This document shows, piece after piece, positions 54,496 through 64,000 of a DNA stretch of 64,000 nt. The notes under the pieces are model-generated. The model saw nothing but the letters and a program-made list of their open reading frames with translations. It searched no databases and was not told where the DNA came from. This stretch comes from Paraphaeosphaeria minitans (taxonomy: Eukaryota; Ascomycota; Dothideomycetes; Pleosporales; Didymosphaeriaceae), in NCBI GenBank assembly GCA_015832175.1, contig WJXW01000001.1, positions 3,162,001 to 3,226,000 of the forward strand, read 5' to 3'. The position numbers and the translations under genes are program-made. Positions within the stretch are counted from its first letter, which is position 1; every line of letters begins with the position of its first letter.

Positions 54496-55273
54496 AGGTG
54501 GCGTTGCGATAGATGGTTAAACGAGACCGAGGGGAGAGCAGATGGGCACTACCTACGACATGGGACGGACGCCGCACCATACTGCGCTGCCACACGTACG
54601 CAGTCTCCATTCAGTTTATTATAGTCTAGCACTTGTTAGTCCAACACTTGTGGCACTTGCACCTCCCCAAAGCTTCTGGAATAATGCCTCATTCTACCCA
54701 GTCGCTTCGTCCTTGCACCCTAAATGAGGTTTTTCGGAGCAACACGGCGACGTTGCCGTACGGTAGGTAGGTAGGTACTAGTCAACGCACCATCCTACAC
54801 GGTAGATAGCTAGGTACCTCGGCCCTTCCCACCATCGCCCGTTCCGCCTCCACGCCCACCCACGCTTCCGATTCCGGTTCCCAAGTCCTGTCAATGAGAG
54901 AAGATCTGCTGCTGACGTACTCGCTGCTGACGACGTACTCGCGTTGCGTTCCCACCCTCCTTCCATCCCGCAAGCTAACTTTATGAAACGGACAAGGCTG
55001 GGATCGGGCTTCACCAAGCGTGCACCCTGTGTGCTCCTTGAACAGTGCTCTGCACACCTATTCCCGGCACGTCCGAACCTGCGCGATTTAATTCTGACCT
55101 TCGACACAGGCAAAAGGAAAGCAAGCATATCAACGTCCGTGTACAATGGTTGCTATATACAAGGCAGAGCGTCGCCACGCTAACACACGGTCGAGGCTGC
55201 GTGCGTGCGTGCGTGCGCTTATGCCCCATGCTATCCTACAATGTGCGAAATCAAAACAAAGGGAAATGCACAG

Positions 55274-57978
55274 CTACTCGACAGGATCTTCCTCGAGTAG
55301 CTTCTCAAAGCTGAAAGGCTCAAACGGAACACCGTCACCGATGAAATGCTTGCTCATCGCTTCGACCCAGTGCAGACGGAGGGAGTGCAACATGGCACTC
55401 GTGCCCTCCATCACACAGAGCACAGCAATTGTGAGCATGAACCACATGTAGAAGACAACCACCACAACGATGGCTCCGCCGATACCAGTGAAGGCGAACG
55501 CATTCTTCATGGTCATTTCCCAGAGCACAATCGAGAGACGCTGATGCGCAAGCGACAGAGCCCAGAGACGTAGGTACGAAGCAGTGTGGGAGACACAGTT
55601 GAGGCAGAATTCTAACCATCATTAGCAAGGAACTGGGAAATGGGTTCTGGTGAAAAATACCGATGGTGTGGATGACCTGGTGGATCATGATCTCGGAAAA
55701 CTCGAACTCTTCGTGCTCTTCGCCGTGACCAATGTCTTGTGTGATCATGACAATGCCGTCTTCGTCGTCACCAAAGCTCTCACGCCCACCGTTGAGTGTA
55801 CGGCTCTCCTCTTCATCATCGTCTTCGAGAGCACTGACACGAGTGCTCTCGCCAATGCCACGGTATCCCAGGGCACGAGCTTTGTTGTGCTCCCATCGGA
55901 GGTAGAAAGGCTTCAGGAACAGCAAGATGGGAACGCAGATCAAGGCCATGACGACAAGCATCTTCTGGATGGTGATCTGATGCGGAAAAAGCGGGTCCTG
56001 GCCAAGATCGCCGGGCTTGAGGAACATGTATATCAACATGTTCAGAAGACTGGGCGGGTCGCTGCCACGGGCGGCCCAATCAACTGACCACTTGTAAACA
56101 ATGGTGAAGGAAAGGTATCCGAAGATGGACTGGAAGAAGATCATTCCGGGAACAAAGTTACCCCAGATGTCGATAGGCGTCTTGAAGTAGCGGGCGTTGA
56201 CAAGCGACCACATCAAGGAGAAGGTCATGTGGCACCAACCAAGGAGAATACTGAGCTTCATCTTGTAACTGTTGGAGAAAAGCAGGTCGTTGTCGGTTTC
56301 GTGCCATCTCCAGTCCAGTCCAAAGGGGTAGGTGTGGCCTTCCACTCGGGTGGCTCGGGGTCCAAGAGTCTTGCCGTCCGTCTCCCACTCCCACATCGAC
56401 TTGAACCAGGGCAATTCCTTGGAAAAGGCATCGCAGTAAAGGAGACCAGTGTAGATGGAGAAGATACCCATCATCAGGACGATGTAACGACCATAGAAAA
56501 TCATAGAGAACAACTCGTCAAGCTTGCTACGTTGCAGCTTGCGTTCATAATAGATCATAGCCAGAGCAGCCGAGAGAAGGATGATACCGTGACCGGCGTC
56601 ACCAAACATGACGGCGAACATGAAAGGGAAAGTGACGATGGCAGGAAGAGCAGGATTGACTTCGCGGTACTTGATTGTTCCGTAGGCGTCGATAATGGTC
56701 TGGAAAGCCAGGGTGAAACGGTTCGTCTTGAAGTAGGTTGGTGGGGTCTTCGAGGTCTTCACCTGGTTGACAATGGTAGGAACAGACAGCCCAGCACGGT
56801 CGTTGACATCTTGAAGGGTGGACTTCACCAGACCAAGAGAACTGGTGGGAGCCCATGCTTCAGCAATGAGCGTCTTCCGCTGGTGGTCATACGAGAACTT
56901 GTTCAGGGTCTCATAAGTGCCCTTCTCTTTCTTGACAACGACCATCCAAGCCGCAAGGTTGCGCCCGATGGCTGTCAACTCCGCATCCAAGGTCGACTTG
57001 GTGTTCCTCAAAACACTGGCCAGATCGCTGAGGCGCTCGTTGACTTCGCGGATCTGATCACGGCGCAGTTCGCTGTTCTCGTCGACGCTGTAGAGATCGG
57101 CACCCATAGATTCGGAAATCTTGCGGATCTTGGCGATGATCTCCTTGCCGTGTGCAAAGATGATGAAGACGTTCTTATTCGACTCCTCGTTGTTCTCGGG
57201 GTTGACAATCGGCTCCGGAATCTCAGACTGATTCATGTACAAGTTACCGCGGAGAGTTCTCCACAGGATCCTTTCGAAGGCTGCAATGCGTTCGCGAGGG
57301 ATAACACCAGCAACGAACCCAATGTTCATTACAGAGAAAGATCGATCCGCACCAGTGTCTCCCTGTCCGTTCTGCTCAACGTCCTGCAGCAAAGGAGCAT
57401 CGTCGTCATCGAGCGAGTGGCGGATCTCCTCGGTCTGCCCGCGGGCCCTGTCGAAAAAGCCACCAGCCTCCCTCAGAACCCAACGCCACTCTGTAAGCTC
57501 CACCTCTCGCTTCTTCAACGTCTCGTAGCTCTCATTTAGCGAAGAAATCCTGTCTTCGAGCTGCTGGCTCTTGTCGGCGAGCTCGTCGATCTCGGAGGCG
57601 GAAGGCGAGGTAAACGGGTTCTCGAAGTCGTAAATCGACCGCATCGGGATGCTAGACTTGTCCATTTGTCCGCGGAAGTAGCGCAGCTGGCGCTCGACGT
57701 TGTCCAGCCGGCGGATCTCTTGCGTGAAGGTACGTTGGAAGGCGGTCGTCTCCGCGTTGAGCTACATTGACATCATCAGCACTTCGCCCATCGATTTTCC
57801 ATTGCCGAAGCTTCAATGTCCCATCTCCCGATTTTTTGTATCCACATACATCTCTGAAGTCCATAATGCCGAGCTCTCCAAGAGCAGAAACAACTTCGCG
57901 CCCAATCTCATTGGCGATGTAGAGCTGCGTCAAGGACATGTCCGCGGAGCGAAACATGGTGTCCTTTTGCGGCGCCAT
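55274..57978 (-). CDS. VPH1: V-type proton ATPase subunit a, vacuolar isoform
   Basis: Three exons on the complement (57850..57978, 55661..57761, 55274..55611) join in phase to 855 residues, the normal length for the family. Subunit a forms the proton half-channels of the V0 sector and links it to V1 on the vacuolar membrane. The cytosolic N-terminal half begins with the conserved [20 protein letters not shown] and has coiled coils ([20 protein letters not shown]). The C-terminal half has about eight membrane helices: [39 protein letters not shown], then an acidic linker ([13 protein letters not shown]). The essential arginine of the proton path lies in [12 protein letters not shown], about residue 758 (Arg735 in yeast). 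The small first intron is 88 bp. A long antisense frame over 56229-57539 is a codon-bias shadow. STV1-type Golgi isoform is unlikely as filamentous fungi usually have one gene. Confidence 0.96.
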
Positions 57979-58433
57979 GCTTACAGCTCTGGTAGCAAGT
58001 GCACCGACGGTGGAGAACTTGTTACGCGGGTGGCGGTGTGCTGGCGGTCGGGTCGGTTCGTGATGAAGGATGGGTGCAGCTGCCTCGACGATGATGCGGC
58101 AGCCAAGCGTGGCTGCTGCTGGCCTTGGAATTCGCTTATGTCACCAATCACGTGACAGTCCAATACCCGTGGACTTCAAAAATCAATCAATATTGACTGA
58201 ATCTATCAAAATAGTTTTGGATATCAAGCGGATGTATCATCTGTCTGAAATAACTCTATCGCTCCCCGGGGGAGAAAACTCCATGACTACTAAGCTCGTT
58301 CGAAGCTTACCATGCCATACCTAAGACACCATACATGGGCGGATGAACCCTTGAAATTGACGACGAGTATCCCCGCATATCCCCGTTAGTCGAAATGACT
58401 AATACTGAGTATATTTGCGATATTTCGCGTTCC
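57979..58433. other. Intergenic region upstream of VPH1
   Basis: Space between the VPH1 start codon and the MER3 stop, 455 bp, both genes on the minus strand. Presumably holds the VPH1 promoter and the MER3 terminator. No other feature was recognised. Confidence 0.45.
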
Positions 58434-61400
58434 TCAGTCGATGATTTCCACAATGTCACCGAATTCATAAAACAGCCACGGCTCGAGACCTTGGTAAGCT
58501 TCCGGAACGGGTTCGTCCTTAACGGTCAGTTCCCCCTCATCCTGCTCTACGAGGACTTCAAGTTTGGTCTTTTCTGAATGTTTTATTTCCGCGTCGGAGG
58601 ACCTCACATTCTTCTCGAAGGATTTGCTCACTCTCGTAGTGTCCTCATGATAGCTTTCGTTCTCGCGTTCGCAGTGCTCCAGGTTGGAGTTTTTTAGGAT
58701 GGGGCAAGCTGGTTCAAAGTTCCTATACGGCGTTTGAGAGCTGCTGGAGTCGTTCAGAAAGAGAGATCGACCCTTCTCCGGTGGCACCATGGGGACTTTG
58801 ACAGGAGACGAGATAGGAACAGAGTCAACAGTTGAAAGATTTTGGTGCTCCAGGTAGCTTATATCATAACCAGCGTGTTGATGTGGGTCAGATTCTTCCT
58901 CGTCGACATCGTCATTACTGGCGGGTCCTTTGAGATCCTCGGAATCAGCCACACCCAGCAGAATGTCCTCCAGCATCGAGTCTTCCTCGTCGAAAGGATC
59001 AATTTCGCAATCCGCACCGGTCTGGTCAGCAGTAACTCCCATGGACATACCGCCTCGTTTTTCGTTTGATATTTGGTCCCTTCCGGACTCTCCCGAGAGA
59101 TCGTCGAGCCCCAAGTCACCGTAGTCGCTTGAGAGAACCGATCCCGGTCGCTCAGAAGAGCTCTGCATACCAAGAAACGATAGATCAGGTGTGCCGCCTT
59201 GGCCGTAGCAGTATGATGGTTTCTGGTGCATTATCGATGAGATCGAGGACGGATAATCCTTCTTTTGAATGCTTTTGTGAAGTTTGTTGAGCTCTCTAAA
59301 GTCCTTCTGGTCGGTTTTCACGCATTCAGCTTTCTTCTTTTTCTCTTGCTGGGTCATGTCTAACTCCTCGACGATGGCGGAGCTCTTCCGCTTAGACGCC
59401 GTCAGTTGCAACTTAGCCTGAGTCGTCTTGCCTTGATCTTTGAACGGTTCTTCAAGATTGGTGCGGTCTTCCTGGGAAGCAACACGCTTCAGTGTTGCTT
59501 TCTTGGGCGGCTTGTCCATCCCTTGCTTGCAACATAGGTGCTTACAAGCATATTTGTCCTTGCAAGGATGATTGCAGGCCCATTTCCCATTCTCCAGCTG
59601 TCGTGGTTCGCAATCTTCTTGCTGCCGAGGTTGGGTTGGGTCTTGCGCACGACTCTTGGTCTTTGCCGCATTCTTTGCTGTGTTCGCTCGCGTGATTGCA
59701 TCTGTAGGATTCGCATAATTTTCAATATGATCGAAACCCAGATCATTCAGAGAGGCCCTGACAAGCTCGTCATCATCTATACCGTCATCAAACTCGTCCA
59801 CAGGTTTCCGTGATATTGAGGGTGTCTCAGTGCGGCGTCGAGAGATGTTTGAGCTAGGACGCTCTTGCTCCTGCGGTGTTTTCAACTCAGACTTCGGGGG
59901 CGGAAACATCGATGCAGCAATCTTTGGCGTAACAGAGGCAGTCCGCATAGTTCCGGCTATCAAAGTTCAGCAAAGCTCATGATAGTAGGAATACCCCTAG
60001 AGCCGTACCGATGCCATCACACATGATGTGGCAATTGATGCTCAGATTCTGTGACGTGAGCAGAGCAGGAATTGTCAGTGACTGTCCGTTTCCGAGCTTT
60101 TTTACACTGATCAGGGTCAAAGAAGGTCTTGCCCATTTATTGTTCAGCCTTACCTGAGACGAGCGAAGTGAACTTTGCGACCATCGGAAGTCTCTGCCAG
60201 TAAGCACACGTAAACCGCCTTGCCCGCGAATCTATCCGGTGGTCTCTCGTTCAGAAAGCCAATTTCGGTCCTGACAAGGACTTTCACTCCTTCGGGAGTC
60301 TTCGTAATCTTCACCAGGTCAGCGAATGGCATAGAAGATGTGTGAATACTTACTGCTGATGGTTGCAGCTGCAGCGAAATTCGTAACTTCGGGAAGACTT
60401 TCATTTTCTCGAGAATTTTGAGGCCGAATGGCGGATTGCGACCAAGTAGGTGCTCAATACGGTGAGTTTCGGTGCACTCGAGCTCTTCCAGTGATCTAAT
60501 TCCAGCTTGGGCCAGCTTTCTGCATCCAACAATGCCCAGTGTGTCGATTTGCTTCATCTGGATCGGGCTGTCATCCCATACCCGTGCAGCTAAACTTCGC
60601 TCCAAGATCAGAGCATTGTTGATGGTCACTGAATCGCCAGAATGTATCTGACAGTCAATGATGCAACGTATGAGGCGGTTGGTCTGCTTGAAAATCACTA
60701 TTGCTTCGGTGTTGTACTGCGTCCTGTGTTTTACATTTTCGTCTTCCCAGGAGATGTCTGCGCCACCTAGAATAGATTGGATCAACAATGACACTTTATG
60801 AGCGGGCAGATCCAGGTTCACTGGGATGGGAAATCGAATGTACGGCGAACTGTTGATGCTCTTATATAAAGATTTCTCCCCACTCCTGAAACGAATAGTT
60901 GCGAACTCAGATGCCTGTGCAATGGCTGAAAGCTGGCCGTGTTAATGATACCCTCTCGATAGGCCCGAATAAAGGTACTCACAATCTCGGAGATTGTCGC
61001 CTTCGGCGGAAGACCCATAAACACCCGCATACTATCAAATTGGACATAGTATTGGGCCATGGCATGGCCATAGTCGGTACTACGGAAGAACTCTTCACCT
61101 GTCAAAAGATTGTGCTGGCGAAGCAGTGCGATATCTCGGAAACAGATATCATCAAGTTGTTCATCGATGTTTTGCCCGCTCCGCGACCCTTCCAACTTAT
61201 AGTACGCTGGATTTTGTCTGATACGAACGTAGAGAAACGTACTTGCAAGCCACTTTCGTGCCGAATGCAGATCTTGTATGGTTCCAAGGCCTATTTCGGC
61301 GTTCAGATGGTCGATAAGGCCTAAATGCAGGGTGCTCTCTAAGACCTCTTGTCCTGTCACCATAAGATCGTACTTGCGAACTTTGTTCTGTCGGGTCATG

Positions 61401-63447
61401 ATCACAGCTACTGCGCTGTCATCGAATTGGGGTCTCCCGGCACGCCCAAGCATCTGCATAATCTCGAGATCCGAATATTCCTGGATTCCGTTCTGTGTGA
61501 AGCTGACAGTATTCTTGATAACAACGAGGTGACAAGGCAAGTTCACGCCTACCGCTAGGGTAGAAGTGCAGCATATCACACTGAGCTCTCCTTCCAGGTA
61601 TGCTTTCTCGACTTTGATTCTGTCGTCAGAGTCGATGCCAGCGTGATGGAATGCCACACCGGAAGCAGCAAATTTACGAAGATCGCGATCCTGAAAGGAC
61701 AAAGGTTTGGTGGGTGGCTTCCAGGCCCTTTGTTTTGCATGACGCGTGACCCACCAGTTTGCAAGTACTTTCGCGGTAGCTATGGCAGATTTTCGTGTGA
61801 AACAGAAGACCATGATGGGCTTCCCTTCCGAAAACTTTATAACAACATCCAGTAGCTTTGTATCGAGCGTTTTCTCGAACGCGAAGTCGTTTGCACTCGA
61901 CTGATAGCCACATACGTGCTTTCGTAACTTGACCGGACGGAACTCTTCGCCAAACTTCTCGTTGGTGGCCGGTTCGTAAGGCTCGGCCGCCCTCTTGCCT
62001 AGCCAGGTTGCTACATCCGGGAAGTTTGGCACTGTTGCAGACAGAGCAACAAATCGAACGTCGGTGCCGATAGACTTCATCCGTGACACGACTACTTCTA
62101 GGGTAGCACCGCGATCTTCCTTCAATAGATGGACTTCGTCAATAAGAAACAAATTGACTAGGCGCATCAGCTTCTCGTGGTCTTTCCATTTTCGTGTAAT
62201 ACTGTCCCACTTTTCCGGAGTGGTTATGATGATGTTAGCGCTCTGAATGTTTCGCAAGTCAGCCGATTCGGAGTCGCCCGTAAGCTCAATGCAGTCGAGG
62301 TTAAGCGGACCGAACTTCTTTTGCCAGTCTCGCTGACGTTCGGAGCATAAAGCCTTGGTTGGCGCTTGGTAGACAATCTTGTACTGGCCAGTGGAGTTCT
62401 CGGAGATGGCTCGACATATGGCGAGCTCCAATACAACAGTCTTGCCACTTCCGGTAGGCGACGACAGGACAAAGTTTTGGTTGGTCTTATAAACGGCATC
62501 GAAACACTTGGACTGCACAGCATTAAAGATCGGATACGGGAAGATTGTGCGTAGTCTGTCCGGGAGCTCTGATACAGGCACCTGCTGTATGCCTTGGGTG
62601 ATCGGTGCACTAGAACGGGCACTCGGGCGTGGACCTCCCGATGCTGCAGAGGCGTGGTGGCGAGGAGGCGGAATTTGCGCTTGTTGGTACGCAATATCAA
62701 AAACATCCTCCTGCTTGTATTGGCGCGGCTGTTGTATTGGTTGGTCATATGTTTGGGTGGCCACGGCGTGGCGTTGACCGGCCAGGAATGCTGGGCTGGA
62801 CGAAACACCCAATAGCACATCTGAGCTCGACTCCTGAAGGGGCTGCGCCGGCTTGTAAGTGAACTGGCCTGTCTACGGTAAGTAAGATTGAGATAGCGAG
62901 ATGTGTAGAGCTACGCACTGAGACCACGTTGCGGTGGTGGCATGGAAAAGCCATCGTGGTCTGCCTCACGGTCAACGATCACGCAAACTCGAATCCACTT
63001 GAACTCATACCATCAACAGCATCTCTGAGTTCAGTCTCGAAATGATGAAAACTGTGAACTTGCGACGAAGATTCAATAGGAGGGAATGATACGCCGGATT
63101 GCGGTGGGAACGAGAGTCGTGCTTGGCCTCTGGCCGCTTTGCTCTGGCGATCTACGTGTGGGTACTGTAGCATCTTCTCATCTGAATGATACCTATCAGT
63201 GGGCCATCCGGGACATACCTTTCTGCTCAGAACACTCACCAAAGGAATTGAGCGACTGCTCTAGTCTGTGGGTACCATCATCCTCCACCCCGTCATGCAG
63301 AACACTCGGGCTTGCACGATACCGGTCGCGAGGAGGTGCTGCATGCAAACGAGCGGGCTGTTTGAACTGTGGGTGCAGAATGGAATACTGGCGTGCGTCA
63401 GACTCAGTCCCTCGTCCCCCGAGATGATCGCGGAAGGCGAAGCTCAT
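58434..63447 (-). CDS. MER3: Meiotic DNA helicase Mer3/HFM1 (Ski2-like superfamily 2)
   Basis: Seven exons on the complement (63240..63447, 63011..63181, 62919..62960, 60983..62868, 60154..60932, 60009..60106, 58434..59956) join in phase to 1,568 residues. Mer3 unwinds and stabilises recombination intermediates during meiotic prophase and promotes interfering crossovers. Seen: a Pro/Gln-rich N-terminus; Walker A SSPTGSGKTVV near 276-284; LIDEVHLLKEDRG; LSATVPNFPD; motif V/VI STLAVGVNLP and QMLGRAGRPQFD; a winged-helix region; the Sec63-type domain SEILSAIAQASEFATIRFRS and LAQAGIRSLEELE; AETSDGRKVHF; and a C-terminal Cys/His cluster WACNHPCKDKYACKHLCC near residues 1187-1204. The three short 5' exons were fitted by phase; each intron there is 50-58 bp. 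A 45-base stretch starting GTAAGT in exon 5 could be a further intron, in phase either way. Meiosis-specific expression is inferred from the family. Confidence 0.9.
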
Positions 63448-64000
63448 AGTCGCAACATAGGGAGGGGATTCAGCTGGAACAAGGTGAAAAGAGCATGAAG
63501 AATGGATCGCAGAGAGATAAACTGGTAGCGGGATTATGAATTGTCAGTGAATTGTCAGTGAACGGAGGAAGGTGGGGTCAGGGGGGGTGAGGTTCAGGAG
63601 GAAGTCGCGATCCGGTTCCGCACATCTACCAACACCACGGCAGCTGGTTGCAAACAGCAAATTTTCCACATGGCTGTTATTACGATAGCTGTTATATATC
63701 TGAATAGCCACTCTCTGATCACGCGGCGGGTTTCGTGCTTCACAGTGGCTCGGCAGAATTGCATCATCGTGGACGCAACCCTAAGTCAGTCTTTCCAGAG
63801 GATGGTGGAGTTCCCATTGAACTTCGAGGAAATCCAGGCATACGCAACTATCAATCCAAGTTCGTAGGGCAAAAATATAGTGTTCAGCACCGGAAACCGA
63901 TATCTTGCCAGATCCAAAATCTCTCTCGACTTTCATCTTATCATGTTCCTGGAGGCCATCCGGAACACCGCAATTCGTGTTCGTAAATGTTGGTTTGAAA
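63448..64000. other. Upstream flank of MER3 to window end, no gene seen
   Basis: Probably holds the MER3 promoter. Short frames between 63670 and 63986 on the plus strand lack family resemblance; the edge prevents deciding whether a gene begins here. Confidence 0.4.

Larger units (their letters stand above)
53864..55273. other. Gene-free interval with two tandem repeats
   Basis: About 1.4 kb between the aminotransferase start and the VPH1 stop. No coding feature is convincing. GGTAGGTAGGTAGG-type runs occur near 53886-53958 and 54763-54776, and the two tandem repeats listed next lie here. GTGCGTGCGTGCGTGCGC occurs near 55202. Confidence 0.5.

Noticed and set aside
56229..57539. 436-codon plus-strand open frame inside VPH1
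   Set aside because: It is exactly antisense to conserved VPH1 coding sequence; a codon-bias shadow.
735..63447. Idea that TOP2, STN1 and MER3 form a genome-maintenance cluster
   Set aside because: They are tens of kilobases apart with unrelated genes between them and no shared promoter; coincidence is sufficient.

Overview
The window is nuclear DNA from a filamentous ascomycete (Pezizomycotina). The evidence is about 20 spaced protein genes on both strands, many interrupted by roughly 45-60 bp GT-AG introns, fungal-specific families (an Xbp1/RgdA-type APSES factor, a homeodomain plus C2H2 factor, fungal SEC3, STN1, FMC1 and SRP40), mid-range GC, and no operons, phage or CRISPR. A Dothideomycete-like fungus is my guess from overall impression only. 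No tRNA or rRNA gene could be supported.

Layout. 0.7-6.1 kb: DNA topoisomerase II (TOP2, four exons). 6.1-11.3 kb: a 5.2 kb stretch with no convincing gene, in front of an APSES-type regulator (11.3-12.8 kb). 13.2-17.3 kb: an omega-like glutathione transferase, the spliceosomal zinc-finger protein SNU23 and a conserved small Cys/Pro-rich protein, all on the minus strand. 18.9-20.9 kb: a five-exon allantoate-permease-family MFS transporter. 22.2-25.6 kb: a six-exon transcription factor with a Zn2Cys6-like cluster, a TALE-like homeodomain and C2H2 fingers, followed by 2.6 kb without genes. 28.3-36.2 kb: an unrecognised nuclear-looking protein, a DNAJC9-like J protein divergent from a RIB2-type deaminase, a DUF1295 membrane protein and another orphan. 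36.7-46.5 kb: exocyst SEC3, the nucleolar LisH/SRP40 protein, FMC1 and a mitochondrial EngB-type GTPase. 46.9-47.5 kb: a scrambled locus in which the 5' end of a GMC oxidoreductase runs into another coding block in a different frame. 48.2-55 kb: STN1, a secreted Cys-rich protein, a SnoaL/NTF2-like protein and a PLP aminotransferase, then a gene-free interval with tandem repeats. 55.3-63.4 kb: V-ATPase subunit a (VPH1) and the meiotic helicase MER3/HFM1, which I reconstruct as seven exons including a 42-nt microexon.

The genes are mostly unrelated housekeeping genes. Local organisation worth noting: two tight divergent pairs (DNAJC9-like/deaminase, 233 bp; FMC1/EngB-like GTPase, 127 bp, both probably mitochondrial) and SEC3/SRP40 (485 bp). 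I did not find a new multi-gene system. The most interesting leads are an in-phase RGG-rich alternative last exon behind SRP40, the Zn2Cys6-like/homeodomain/C2H2 factor with an intron whose retention would remove its zinc fingers, the chimeric GMC remnant, and probable GC-AG introns. All exon boundaries were derived by eye from reading phase, splice signals and remembered family conservation; none is supported by transcript data.
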